Shown here: one piece after another, positions 8,401-17,291 of the stretch
Position numbering within the stretch: position 1 is the stretch's first letter
How the letters are laid out: each line of letters opens with the position of its first letter
NCBI RefSeq assembly: GCF_002205795.1
Contig: NZ_NIUY01000004.1
Coordinates: 62,001-126,000, forward strand
Length of the DNA: 64,000 nt
DNA from: Chryseobacterium sp. VAUSW3
GTDB lineage: Bacteria > Bacteroidota > Bacteroidia > Flavobacteriales > Weeksellaceae
Direction: 5' to 3'
The notes under the pieces: generated by a model
The model's database searches: none
What the model was told of the DNA's origin: nothing
The model's input: only the letters and a program-made list of their open reading frames with translations
Position numbers and translations under genes: made by a program

Positions 8401-8847
8401 ATGAAAAGAATTGGCGAACACCGAAAACTGCTTGGCGTTGACAAAACCGCGACTTTAAAAGAGTTAAAAACCATTTACAGAAACACGATGAAAGACGCGC
8501 ATCCTGATAAATTTGTGAATGATGAAGCAGGAAAACTCGAGGCTGAAGAGAAAAGCAAATCGGTGATTGAAGCATACCACTTTCTCGTGAGCATCAACCC
8601 GGAAACACAGGAAAAATACAGAGAGGAATACATCGAAACTACTTCCAAATCAAACATTCAGGATTTTGAATATGAAAAGCAGATCCTGAAAATTCAGCAC
8701 CTGAACGGTAAAATGTTCGAATACATTGGCGTTCCAAGAAATACTTATATCAAAATGGTGAACGCTGATTCGCCAAGCCGTTTTGCAAGAAGACATATCT
8801 ACGGAAATTTTGTCTACAGAAAAGCCGGCGAGGCCATGGTAGATTAA
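8401..8847 (+). CDS. J-domain protein fused to a KTSC domain
   Basis: A 148-residue cytoplasmic protein. Residues about 6-75 form a J-domain with the essential HPD tripeptide at 34-36, the contact that stimulates DnaK-type Hsp70 ATPase activity. Residues about 88-148 (MFEYIGVPRNTYIKMVNADSP... YGNFVYRKAG) match the KTSC domain, a short module often found alone or next to nucleic-acid enzymes and thought to bind RNA or a partner protein. The gene is alone on its strand and converges on rlmF across a shared terminator. The combination suggests a co-chaperone directed to one class of client; this is inference. Confidence 0.85.
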   Translation: MKRIGEHRKLLGVDKTATLKELKTIYRNTMKDAHPDKFVNDEAGKLEAEEKSKSVIEAYHFLVSINPETQEKYREEYIETTSKSNIQDFEYEKQILKIQHLNGKMFEYIGVPRNTYIKMVNADSPSRFARRHIYGNFVYRKAGEAMVD

Positions 8848-8860
8848 TTTACAGGTAAAA

Positions 8861-8897
8861 AAACCTCTTTTAAATCATTTAAAAGAGGTTTTTTTTG
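8861..8897. terminator. Bidirectional terminator between the KTSC gene and rlmF
   Basis: A perfect 14-bp inverted repeat (8861-8874 and 8878-8891, 3-nt loop) flanked by A-tract on the left and T-tract on the right. It serves both converging genes. Confidence 0.9.
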
Positions 8898-8906
8898 AAC
8901 TGAACT

Positions 8907-9887
8907 TTACTGGTTCTTTTCTTTTGTATCTGCCCAATGCTTCTCGCGCCAGTCCTGCTGTTCCTTTTTGTTCAGGAACGTCCATGCAATGATGCGGCTG
9001 GATTTGTTGCCTGTGCCTAATGGAATTGTTTTCAGGTGGAAAATATCGGCTTCTTCCAGAAGTTTATAAATTTTTTTCAGGTTCGATTCCTTCGAAACCA
9101 AAGTCGAAAACCAATAGCAGTTTTTGCTAAAATCCTTGCTTTCTGCGATCATGTTGCGGATAAAGGCAATCTCGCCACCGGGATAAATCAGTTCGTTGCT
9201 GATGCCCGCAAAATTGAGTTCAGCCGCTGCAGTCTTTTTGCCGGTAAGATTCCGAACCTTTCTTTGGGTTCCTTTTTCAGCTTCCTCCGCAGAAGAATGA
9301 AAAGGTGGATTGCACAGTGTGAAATCAATTTTTTCATCAGCCTTGAGCACGCCCTTGAAAAACAGTTCTGGATTTTCCTGAAGGCGGATTTCGATATGGT
9401 CTTTTAATGACTCGTTCGAGGCTGCAATATTTTTTGCCGCTTCTACCGATTTTGGGTCGATATCGGAACCGATGAAGCTCCACCCGTATTCAGTGACTCC
9501 AATGATCGGGTAAATGCAGCTGGCACCCACGCCCACATCCAGCGCCGTAATTTTCTCTCCGGACGGAATCCTCCCAAAATTGCTTTGGCTCAGTAAATCT
9601 GCCATATAATGCAGGTAATCTGCTCTGCCCGGAATTGGTGGACAAAGATTTTCTGAAGGGAAATCCCAGTTTTTAATGCCGTAGTAATGGTTCAGCAGGG
9701 CTTTATTCAGCAGCTTTACTGCTTCGGGATTGGCAAAATCTACGGAATCATTTCCGTATTTATTGGGTTTGATGTGTTTTGAAAGTTCGGGAACGGCAGT
9801 CTTCAGCGCTTGCAGATCATAGAGGTCGCGGTTTTTGTTGCGGATATGAAGTCTGGTTTTTTCACCGGTATTTTTTTCTGTGGACAT
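8907..9887 (-). CDS. rlmF: 23S rRNA (adenine-1618-N6)-methyltransferase
   Basis: The 326-residue SAM-dependent enzyme methylates A1618 of 23S rRNA. The N-terminal HIRNKNRDLYD segment and YHYG-like NHYYGIKNWDFP are typical of RlmF. The SAM pocket is ALDVGVGASCIYPI (about 127-140), and the catalytic motif for adenine N6 methylation is NPPF in TLCNPPFHSS. Length is normal for the family. The gene has about 110 bp of intergenic DNA upstream and converges on the J-domain/KTSC gene. Confidence 0.93.
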   Translation of the reverse strand: MSTEKNTGEKTRLHIRNKNRDLYDLQALKTAVPELSKHIKPNKYGNDSVDFANPEAVKLLNKALLNHYYGIKNWDFPSENLCPPIPGRADYLHYMADLLSQSNFGRIPSGEKITALDVGVGASCIYPIIGVTEYGWSFIGSDIDPKSVEAAKNIAASNESLKDHIEIRLQENPELFFKGVLKADEKIDFTLCNPPFHSSAEEAEKGTQRKVRNLTGKKTAAAELNFAGISNELIYPGGEIAFIRNMIAESKDFSKNCYWFSTLVSKESNLKKIYKLLEEADIFHLKTIPLGTGNKSSRIIAWTFLNKKEQQDWREKHWADTKEKNQ

Positions 9888-9997
9888 ATTGCTTACGTAA
9901 AATTTGAATCGGCTAAGCTACGAAATCGCAACCCGACCTGAGATACATATGAAATATTTCATGAATAATTTTAATTCCCGATCTACGGTAAATGTGT

Positions 9998-11371
9998 TTA
10001 TTTCGTGTTGTGCAGCACCACATATTCCCACGGTGCCAGCGAAAAAATGGTGTTAGCTTTTATTTCCTGCGGTTTTCCGGTGAAAAGATTGGTGTACATT
10101 CCCTGATCAAAATGGGTGTCAAGATTCACTTGCACTGGGTCTTTGCTCAAATTCATAAAGGCTACTACTTTGTCACCATTTTTCTCGCGCACAAAAGAAA
10201 TAACCTGATCCATTTTATCGTTCATAATTCTCACCATTTCGCCGCCATGCATTCCGTTCCAGAGCGCCTGATTTTGATGCTTCAGGTTAAAAAGGGTAGT
10301 GTAGAGCACTTCGTTTTCGTGTTTTTTCCACTCTATAGGGTCGCGGTCGAAAAACTTCAGAGAGCGGTCCAGACCCGCTTCCTGACCGCTGTACACGAGC
10401 GGCATCCCGTCCATGAGCGCAGTGAACACAATCGCGGATTTCAATGCCGGTCCGAAATTGCTGTACTGGTTTCCCTCCCACGAATTTTTGTCGTGATTGT
10501 CAATGAAATTCATTCTAATTCCCTCCTTCGGGAAAATGGAAACATGTTCTGCAATATAGGCTTCGCCCAGCGTTTTTACACTTTTGTTGTTAATGGCGAT
10601 CTGGTGCAGGATATTCCAGAGCGTCCAGTTGTAGGTGGCATCGAAAGCTTTGCGGTGAAGTTCCTTGTCTTCTGCTTCCGCCAGCATAAATACCGGTTTT
10701 ATGGTTTCGAGTTCTGCACGGGCATTTTCCCAGAAATCAATGGGAACAAAACTCGCCACATCGCATCGGTAGCCATCGATATCATATTCTTTTACCCAGA
10801 ATTTCAGGGCGTCGGTCATGTATTTTCTTAAACCCGGCTGGCTGTAATCAAAATCGATGATGTCATCGTAATCGCGCCATGGTGTGGACTGAAATTTTCG
10901 GTTTCTTCCCCGGCTGTACCATTCGGGATGTTCGGTTGCCAGCGCGTTATCCCAACTGCTGTGGTTCGCCACCCAATCCAGGATTACGTACATTCCCTGG
11001 GCATGGATTTCCTTTACAAGGTTTCTGAAATCAGCTTCAGTTCCAAATTCGGGATTTACTTTCAGGTAATCCTTTACCGAATAGTAACTGCCCAGACTTC
11101 CCTTTCTGTTCACGATGCCAATCGGCTGTACCGGCATCAGCCAGATAATGTCAATACCCATTTTTTTAAGCCGTGGCAGTTGTTTTTCCACTGCATTAAA
11201 GCTTCCTTCGGGTGAAAACTGACGGATATTAAGTTCATAGACTGTAGCATTTTTCACCCATTCTGGGTTCGTGAGTTCGACATATTTCTTTGGCTGGTAG
11301 CGGGAATCGGTTGGCTGTGCATTCATGTTGAGATAAAAAAAAGCTAAAAAGACGGTAATCACGTGTGTCAT
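9998..11371 (-). CDS. Secreted GH13 alpha-amylase family enzyme
   Basis: The 457-residue glycoside hydrolase starts with a signal peptide ending NAQ before PTDSRYQ. The GH13 conserved regions are present in order: region I DWVANHSS, region II DGYRCDVAS with the nucleophile Asp, region III FMLAEAED with the acid/base Glu, and region IV FIDNHDKN with the transition-state Asp. The C-terminal about 80 residues form the usual amylase beta-sandwich. There is no T9SS sorting domain, so it is probably periplasmic. It degrades or rearranges alpha-1,4-glucans such as maltodextrins. No SusC/SusD partners are adjacent. Confidence 0.92.
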   Translation of the reverse strand: MTHVITVFLAFFYLNMNAQPTDSRYQPKKYVELTNPEWVKNATVYELNIRQFSPEGSFNAVEKQLPRLKKMGIDIIWLMPVQPIGIVNRKGSLGSYYSVKDYLKVNPEFGTEADFRNLVKEIHAQGMYVILDWVANHSSWDNALATEHPEWYSRGRNRKFQSTPWRDYDDIIDFDYSQPGLRKYMTDALKFWVKEYDIDGYRCDVASFVPIDFWENARAELETIKPVFMLAEAEDKELHRKAFDATYNWTLWNILHQIAINNKSVKTLGEAYIAEHVSIFPKEGIRMNFIDNHDKNSWEGNQYSNFGPALKSAIVFTALMDGMPLVYSGQEAGLDRSLKFFDRDPIEWKKHENEVLYTTLFNLKHQNQALWNGMHGGEMVRIMNDKMDQVISFVREKNGDKVVAFMNLSKDPVQVNLDTHFDQGMYTNLFTGKPQEIKANTIFSLAPWEYVVLHNTK

Positions 11372-11515
11372 GATGTTGATTTTTTCAATGAATAAATGTA
11401 GTATTTAATTCGTAATCACTGTTCATTTCCATCTTCATAAAATTTAGGTGTAGTCTTTGCTGAAACTCTTAAGTAAAATGAATCTAAAATTTATAAACTA
11501 AAATTCAAAATCTCT

Positions 11516-12292
11516 ATGATTCCAAAAAAAATCCACTACTGCTGGTTTGGCGGACAGCCGAAACATGAACTGGCCGAACACTGCATTGCTTCCTGGAAGC
11601 GCATTCATCCTGATTTTGAAATTATAGAATGGAACGAAAGCAATTCCCCGCTTCAAGACAATAATTATGTGAAAGAAGCTTTTGAGCAGGGCAAATGGGC
11701 ATTTGTTTCCGATTATGTGCGATCCAAAGTCATGTACGAACATGGTGGAATTTATATGGATACGGATATGGAACTGAAACTCCCGCTCGAGGAATTCCTG
11801 AACGAAAAGGCAGTATGCGGTTTCGAGGTTAAAGGTGTTCCGTATTCTGCATTTTGGATGGCCGAGCCAAAGCATCAGCTCGCAAAGGATTTTGTAGAAT
11901 GGTACGACAGGCAGAAGGGTTTCAAGGAGCGCATCAACACCGATATCTTTTCAGAAATGCTCGAGAAGAATTACGGTGCCGACCGGTTCAGCGATACGGT
12001 TCAGCATCTCAAACATGGCGTTACGCTTTATCCGTCCGTTTATTTTTCTCAGGATCTGCCGAAAAATTATGTGAGTCATCATTTCAATGGCTCCTGGTTT
12101 GGTGGCGATGCGGAAAATACGCATAAGAAGATGGTCAATATTTATGGCCTTCTAGAGCGTCTGGTTAACTACCCTGATGCTGAAAAAGCAGTGAAAAGTA
12201 TTATTGACGAGCACCGCATTATCGATGTTAAAAAATTACTGGATATAATTCCTAAAAATAAAATCAGGGATTACCTTTCGGAAAATCCCTGA
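11516..12292 (+). CDS. GT32-type glycosyltransferase
   Basis: The 258-residue cytoplasmic enzyme begins MIPKKIHYCWFGG, the hallmark of the capsular/OCH1-like glycosyltransferase group with the DXD-type sugar-binding region (PF04488). SDYVRSKVMYEHGGIY is followed by the nucleotide-sugar metal ligand DTD at 82-84. No membrane segments are seen. Such enzymes add a hexose to surface polysaccharide or LPS precursors, but no other glycan genes flank it, so the acceptor is unknown. It is divergent from the amylase gene and converges on the AAA+ gene. A short GC stem (12264-12270 with 12286-12292) overlaps the stop codon but lacks a T-tract. Confidence 0.88.
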   Translation: MIPKKIHYCWFGGQPKHELAEHCIASWKRIHPDFEIIEWNESNSPLQDNNYVKEAFEQGKWAFVSDYVRSKVMYEHGGIYMDTDMELKLPLEEFLNEKAVCGFEVKGVPYSAFWMAEPKHQLAKDFVEWYDRQKGFKERINTDIFSEMLEKNYGADRFSDTVQHLKHGVTLYPSVYFSQDLPKNYVSHHFNGSWFGGDAENTHKKMVNIYGLLERLVNYPDAEKAVKSIIDEHRIIDVKKLLDIIPKNKIRDYLSENP

Positions 12293-12315
12293 TCACGTTC
12301 TTCAGTTCTTATCAA

Positions 12316-13770
12316 TTAATTTTTATAATATTTCCCAATTCCCGCTGAATCGAAAGTAAAGTTATGATGGTTTTCAAGCCGGTCCAGTTTTTTACTCACG
12401 GTAAGTGCCCATAGAATCAGTTCTTTACTGAAGTTCTGGTCCTCGTGGCCAAGTTGATCGGCGTACTCCTTAACAAATTCAGTTAGTGGTTTTATGGTTT
12501 CAAGTTTGTTATAAAACTCTTCATCAGTATCGGTGTAATTTAGTTCTACTGTATTTTGGTTGAACCACTGGATCAAATCCGTGTACGGAGTTTTAATGCC
12601 TTCTTTTTCCAGTTTCGGGATGCGCGGGAACAGCTGTTCAAACTGAACCATTACCGCCTGATCGATCAGCAGTTTCGCGACGTGGTCCGCGCCTTCCTGT
12701 TCGCCTTCGTAAACCAGTTCAATTTTTCCGGTGATCGAAGGAATGATAGACATGAAATCCAGAAGTCTTACAGTGGTTCTGTCTACATCCGATTCAATGA
12801 GGCGGAGTTTTGCGGCAGCCATAAGATTTTCCATCGCAGAAATTGTGAGCCGTGCACTTACGCCACTTTTCGCATCCACATATTCGCTTTCACGAGCTGC
12901 GAAGGCGACTTCTTCCAAAAGGTCTTTTGCCAACCCGGGCACCATAATCTGTGCTTTATCTTCGGCGGAAACCAGAGCTTCCTGCTCGGTAATCTGCCGC
13001 GCCAGCGCGATGGTTTTGGGGTAATGCGTGAAAATCTGAGAACCGATTCTGTCTTTGAGCGGAGTTACAATACTGCCTCGGTTTGTGTAATCTTCGGGAT
13101 TGGCTGTAAACAGAAACTGTATGTCAAGTGGCATCCTGAGCTGGAAACCGCGAATTTGTACATCACCTTCCTGTAGAATGTTGAAAAGGGAAACCTGAAT
13201 TCTTGCCTGCAAATCCGGTAATTCATTCAAAACAAAGATGCAGCGGTTCGCCCTTGGAATCATGCCGTAATGCAGCACCCGTTCATCAGAATAAGGTAAT
13301 TTTAGCGTCGCAGCCTTAATCGGATCGATATCACCAATCAAATCTGCCACGTTTACATCCGGCGTGGCGAGTTTTTCGAAGAAGCGGTCGCTGCGGTGAA
13401 CCCAGGAAACAGGAGTTTCATCGCCCATTTCGGCAATAAGGTCGCGGGCCATTTTTGAGATAGGCTGAAACGGACTGTCGTTAATTTCAGAGCCTTTTAC
13501 AATCGGCATATATTCGTCCAGAAGGCTCACCATGCTTCTGGCAATACGGGTTTTTGCCTGCCCGCGCAAACCAAGCAAATTAATGTGGTGACCTGCGAGC
13601 AGGGCTTTCTTCAATTGCGGAATTACGGTGCCTTCATATCCCCAAAGCCCTTCAAATACAGGTTCTTTGGCTTTAATCTTCGCGATAAGGTTTGCCTGGA
13701 TTTCCTGACTGATGGTTTTATGGGTATAGCCGGAATTTTTTAATTCTTTAAATGTAATATCGTTTTTCAT
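12316..13770 (-). CDS. AAA+ ATPase of the magnesium-chelatase/MoxR-like group
   Basis: The 484-residue protein has Walker A GLRGQAKT (67-74, with Ala where Gly is usual), a Walker B-type IFVLNELPDL with NE in place of DE, and a sensor FTANPEDYTNRG. The C-terminal half is the helical lid typical of ChlI-like ATPases. Pigment biosynthesis genes are absent, so this is not photosynthetic Mg chelatase. It lies 87 bp downstream of the VWA-domain gene on the same strand. AAA+/VWA pairs of this kind act as chaperones that load metals or remodel complexes; the client here is unknown. Confidence 0.85.
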   Translation of the reverse strand: MKNDITFKELKNSGYTHKTISQEIQANLIAKIKAKEPVFEGLWGYEGTVIPQLKKALLAGHHINLLGLRGQAKTRIARSMVSLLDEYMPIVKGSEINDSPFQPISKMARDLIAEMGDETPVSWVHRSDRFFEKLATPDVNVADLIGDIDPIKAATLKLPYSDERVLHYGMIPRANRCIFVLNELPDLQARIQVSLFNILQEGDVQIRGFQLRMPLDIQFLFTANPEDYTNRGSIVTPLKDRIGSQIFTHYPKTIALARQITEQEALVSAEDKAQIMVPGLAKDLLEEVAFAARESEYVDAKSGVSARLTISAMENLMAAAKLRLIESDVDRTTVRLLDFMSIIPSITGKIELVYEGEQEGADHVAKLLIDQAVMVQFEQLFPRIPKLEKEGIKTPYTDLIQWFNQNTVELNYTDTDEEFYNKLETIKPLTEFVKEYADQLGHEDQNFSKELILWALTVSKKLDRLENHHNFTFDSAGIGKYYKN

Positions 13771-13857
13771 TTCGGTTAAGTAATAATTATTGTAATGAGA
13801 GCTTTCTAATTTTTATGTTTCTGAACTTCGGTCATCCAGCATCCAGTATCCATCCTC

Positions 13858-15000
13858 TCAAAGTCTTCTGATTCTGTTTCTTTCGTAATCCTCAAAAATC
13901 ATTTCTCCCAAATTAGAAAGTCCGGTAAGAAATGCTTTTCCTTTATTTTGTGCGGTAAACGCCTCCACAAATTTCCGGAGATAAGGATCCTGGGCGATCA
14001 TAAAGGTGGTGATGGGTATTTTCAGTCTTCTGGCCTGTGCTGCTTTAGTCAGACATTGGGAAACAATCATCTCATCGAGGCCAAAACTGTTCGTATACAG
14101 TTCGCCGGTTGGCAGTTTAATGCAGCTGGGTTTGCCGTCGGTAATCATGAAGATCTGTTTGTTTGTATTTCGTTTTCTTCGCAGAATATCCATCGCCAGC
14201 TCAAGTCCGGCAACTGTATTGGTGTGGTACGGGCCGACGTTTAAATAAGGAAGGTCTTTTATTTTTATCGGCCAGGCTTCGTTGCCAAACACTATGATAT
14301 CAATCGAATCTTTTGGGTATTTACGTTTGATGAGTTCTACCAATGCCATGGCTACTTTTTTGGCGGGCGTGATGCGGTCTTCACCGTAGAGAATCATCGA
14401 ATGGCTGATGTCGATCATGAGTACAGTACTCATCTGGGCTTTGTGACGGGTTTCCTCTACCACCAAATCATCTTCAGTAAGCCTGAGGTCGGCGATGCCA
14501 TTGTTGATCTGGGCATTTTTAAGGCTTTCGGTCATGTTTACCGTGTTCAGATCGTCGCCGTACTGAAAGTTGCGGGTTTCTCCATCACGTTCATCGCCAA
14601 CCCCGATTTTGGAGGTACGGTGATTACCGATGCCGGTTTTTTTCAGTTTACCGAAAATCTGATCTAGGGCAAATTCGCGCAAAGCTTTTTCAAGCTTGGG
14701 TGTTAAAACGTTTTTGCCCTTTCCTGTTCCGGTGTTTCCTTCTTCAGGTTCTTTTTCTTCTTTGATATAGCCACGTTTTTTCAGGTCTTCTTCGAAATCG
14801 GCCAGCGTATATTCATTGGTAAAGATGTCATATTCCTTATCGAGCATTTCAAGCCATTCAAAAGCTTCTTCAATATCGCCGGAAGTGTGGGTGAGAAGAT
14901 CTTTGAAGACATCAAAAACCCGGTCGAAGTGAGAGATTTCTTCCGGCGTATGTTTTTTAAATATAAAACCGTTTAAGGAATTGGGTTCTTTTTTCATCAT
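13858..15000 (-). CDS. VWA-domain protein, partner of the AAA+ ATPase
   Basis: The 380-residue protein has an acidic, charged N-terminal region (about 15-120, with a Gly/Lys linker at 90-97) and a C-terminal von Willebrand A domain. The MIDAS motif DISHS lies at 197-201, with downstream metal ligands in FMITDGKPS. It has no signal peptide, so it is cytoplasmic like ChlD/CoxE-type partners. The start is either of two adjacent ATGs (15000 or 14997). It is upstream of the AAA+ gene, so VWA is translated first. The ATPase would act on whatever the VWA protein binds; that is family-based inference. Confidence 0.85.
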   Translation of the reverse strand: MMKKEPNSLNGFIFKKHTPEEISHFDRVFDVFKDLLTHTSGDIEEAFEWLEMLDKEYDIFTNEYTLADFEEDLKKRGYIKEEKEPEEGNTGTGKGKNVLTPKLEKALREFALDQIFGKLKKTGIGNHRTSKIGVGDERDGETRNFQYGDDLNTVNMTESLKNAQINNGIADLRLTEDDLVVEETRHKAQMSTVLMIDISHSMILYGEDRITPAKKVAMALVELIKRKYPKDSIDIIVFGNEAWPIKIKDLPYLNVGPYHTNTVAGLELAMDILRRKRNTNKQIFMITDGKPSCIKLPTGELYTNSFGLDEMIVSQCLTKAAQARRLKIPITTFMIAQDPYLRKFVEAFTAQNKGKAFLTGLSNLGEMIFEDYERNRIRRL

Positions 15001-15132
15001 TATAATCTTGCAATTGATCCGGAAAAGTTATGGAAATTTTGTTCCATAAATTCTTCGCTTGCATAGATATTCGAAATGACGATTATTTGTGAAAGTTAAA
15101 ATTGAAAACTACATCTTCATTTCAATTTCAAC

Positions 15133-15510
15133 TTAATCTCCGGTATATTTCTTCACTGTTTTTTCGAAGAGATCGATATCGAAAGGCTTGGCAAGAAATT
15201 CGTCTGCGCCGGCTTCACTGGCCAGTGCGCTGATGTTGCTGTTCGCTGAAAAATAGATCACGGGAATGTGTTTCAGTGTTTCGTTGGCTTTGATCAACTT
15301 TGTGGCTTCAATTCCGCTGATATCCGGCAGCCAATTGTCCATGAAAATCAGGTCGGGCATATAATTGCTGACCTGTTCTTCTACACTGTTGGTGGTGGGC
15401 GAAGTTTTCACTTCCAGGCCAAGATCTTCGAGAATTTCTGTGCAAAGCTCCAGAATTTCAATATTGTCATCAAAAATAAATACTTTTTTATTCATAGGAT
15501 ATTCAGTCAT
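15133..15510 (-). CDS. Stand-alone response-regulator receiver protein
   Basis: A 125-residue CheY-like receiver with no output domain. The acidic pair is D14/D15, the phosphoacceptor is D58 in FMDNWLPD, and the switch residues include a Ser in IYFSAN and Lys in LAKPFD. Its ATG overlaps the TAA of the cheB-like gene by one base, so it is the last gene of the signalling operon. It could be the phosphorelay exit or a protein-protein switch. A second ATG at codon 6 is possible as start. Confidence 0.9.
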   Translation of the reverse strand: MTEYPMNKKVFIFDDNIEILELCTEILEDLGLEVKTSPTTNSVEEQVSNYMPDLIFMDNWLPDISGIEATKLIKANETLKHIPVIYFSANSNISALASEAGADEFLAKPFDIDLFEKTVKKYTGD

Positions 15511-16073
15511 TAAGGTAAGTTATTAATATATTCCGACATTTCGTTGGATTTCAGCACAGCATCTACGTCCACATTGGCCAGGGCAGCTTCGGGCATAAAG
15601 CTTACCACCGCTGTCGCCGGGTCCTGCACAAGGGCCATGCCTCCAAATTCCTTCACAATTTTCAGTCCTGCGGTTCCATCACTGTTAGCTCCCGAAAGCA
15701 AAAGACAAACAAGGTTTTCTTTAAATACTTCCGCAGCACTTTCGAACGTGACATCAATCGAGGGCCGTGAAAAGTTTACTTTTTCGGAGGCATCCAGAGA
15801 AAAAGTGTGGTCATTTTCAATGAGCAGATGGTAATTGGGTGGCGCAATGTAAAGGGTTGCGGGCAGCATCACTTCTTTTTCTTCCACTTCTTTCACCTTC
15901 ATTTCGGTTTTTGCAGCCAGCAGATTCGTTAAAATATCGTCTTTTCCGGGTTTGCGGTGCAACACCAGAATGATGGGGAAACGAAGTGCAGGGTTCAGTC
16001 CCGGAAGCAATTTCAGGATGACCTCCAGGCTGCCGGCTGATCCGCCAATAAGCAATGCTTCACAGTGTTTCAT
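15510..16073 (-). CDS. CheB-type protein-glutamate methylesterase, catalytic domain only
   Basis: The 187-residue protein corresponds to the CheB methylesterase domain (PF01339) without the N-terminal receiver found in classical CheB. The catalytic residues are visible: Ser12 in GGSAGS, His39 in LVLHRK, and Asp in SGANSDG. APPNYHLLIE and RPSIDVTF are further family motifs. CheB removes methyl groups, or deamidates glutamine, in coiled coils of chemoreceptors. It overlaps cheR by 4 bp (ATGA), so the two are translationally coupled. No chemoreceptor, CheA or CheW is encoded in the window. Lacking its own receiver, it may be controlled by the separate receivers encoded on either side. Confidence 0.9.
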   Translation of the reverse strand: MKHCEALLIGGSAGSLEVILKLLPGLNPALRFPIILVLHRKPGKDDILTNLLAAKTEMKVKEVEEKEVMLPATLYIAPPNYHLLIENDHTFSLDASEKVNFSRPSIDVTFESAAEVFKENLVCLLLSGANSDGTAGLKIVKEFGGMALVQDPATAVVSFMPEAALANVDVDAVLKSNEMSEYINNLP

Positions 16074-16909
16074 AATTCATGGATTTTGCGCCAGATTTTT
16101 TCACCTTTCAACCGTTCAAAGTTTTTGGCAACGATGGAGAACTCGAGTGTTTCTTTGGTGCCTAAAGCCAAGTAGCCGAATTTTTCCAGACTGTTGTTGA
16201 AGAGTTCAAAAACTTTATTCTGCAGGGGGCGGTCGAAATAGATGAGGACATTTCTGCAGAGGATCAGCTGAAACTCATTGAAGGAATTATCGGTCACGAG
16301 GTTGTGGGTCGAAAAAATAATCTTTGATTTCAGTTCATCTTTCAGTTTCCCCAGAGAATAATTTGCTGTATAATAATCAATAAAGTGTTCGCTTCCGCCT
16401 GCTGCGATGTAATTTTCGGTGTAGAGTTTTATTTTATTGAGCGGAATCATCGCCTGGCCTGCCGTTGCCAGCACCTCACTGTTGATGTCTGTTGCATAAA
16501 TGAGAGATTTGTGCAGCAGATTGAGTTCTTTTAAGAAAATCGCTACAGAATACGCTTCTTCTCCCGTACTGCAGCCTGCGACCCAAATTCGGATAAACGG
16601 ATAGGTGCCGAGTCTGGGCAGGATTTCGGTTCTCAAGGTTTTATAAAAAGACGGGTCGCGGAACATTTCCGTTACATTAATCGTGATTTCCTCAAGAAAA
16701 CGTTTGAAATAGCCGGGTTCGGTTCTTATTTTGTACCGGTATTCGGCAAAACTCACGAATTTATCCATTTCATAAAGTCTCAGAATCCTTCGTTTCAAGG
16801 AAGCTCTGGAATAGCCTGTAAAATCGTAGCCATACACTTCCAGCACATCCGAAAGCAGAATTTCTATGAGTTCATCGCTATGTTCTGTTGATTTCAACAC
16901 TTCAGTCAA
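16070..16909 (-). CDS. CheR-type protein-glutamate O-methyltransferase
   Basis: The 279-residue enzyme has the CheR N-terminal helical domain (about 10-70, TGYSRASLKRRILR) and a SAM-binding domain with WVAGCSTGEEAYSVA, YATDINSEVL and ILCRNVLIYFD. It transfers methyl groups from SAM to glutamate side chains, classically in chemoreceptor coiled coils. It overlaps the upstream receiver gene by 8 bp and the downstream cheB by 4 bp. Flavobacteria lack flagella and conventional chemotaxis, so the substrate is probably another member of this operon; see findings. Confidence 0.93.
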   Translation of the reverse strand: MTEVLKSTEHSDELIEILLSDVLEVYGYDFTGYSRASLKRRILRLYEMDKFVSFAEYRYKIRTEPGYFKRFLEEITINVTEMFRDPSFYKTLRTEILPRLGTYPFIRIWVAGCSTGEEAYSVAIFLKELNLLHKSLIYATDINSEVLATAGQAMIPLNKIKLYTENYIAAGGSEHFIDYYTANYSLGKLKDELKSKIIFSTHNLVTDNSFNEFQLILCRNVLIYFDRPLQNKVFELFNNSLEKFGYLALGTKETLEFSIVAKNFERLKGEKIWRKIHEL

Positions 16910-17276
16910 TTAGTTTATTCAGTAATACAAGCAGTTCTTCTACATTTACGGGTTTGCTGATATAGCCGTCGGCACCTGCCTCCAGGCATTTTTCCCGGTC
17001 CCCCGTCATGGCCTGAGCGGTAATGGCGATTACGGGAATATGCTGCAGCGCCGTATCACTTTTCATCTTACCGATGGCTTCATAACCGTCCATTTCAGGC
17101 ATCATCATGTCCATGAGTACAGCCCCGATATTTTTGTTTTCCTCCAGAAGTTCCAGTCCTTTCACTGCACTTAACGCGGAAAGACATTGGTACTTTTTAG
17201 CTTTGAGTACTGCGGTGAGCGCGAAGATATTTCGGCTGTCGTCGTCGATGATAAGTATTTCCTTTTCGGTATTCAT
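16902..17276 (-). CDS. Stand-alone response-regulator receiver protein
   Basis: A 124-residue CheY-like receiver: acidic cluster DDD at 11-13, phosphoacceptor D56 in LMDMMMPEMDG, a conserved Thr in AITAQA and Lys in YISKPV. It is very similar in sequence to the third receiver of the hybrid kinase 15 bp upstream (both share DMMMPEMDGYE), which suggests duplication of that domain. No output domain. Its end overlaps cheR by 8 bp. Confidence 0.92.
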   Translation of the reverse strand: MNTEKEILIIDDDSRNIFALTAVLKAKKYQCLSALSAVKGLELLEENKNIGAVLMDMMMPEMDGYEAIGKMKSDTALQHIPVIAITAQAMTGDREKCLEAGADGYISKPVNVEELLVLLNKLID

Positions 17277-17291
17277 TATAATAAGGAATTT

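Noticed and set aside
9992-10831. 279-codon plus-strand open frame
   Set aside because: Lies opposite the GH13 amylase, whose four conserved regions are intact.
12556-13176. 206-codon plus-strand open frame
   Set aside because: Antisense to the AAA+ gene.
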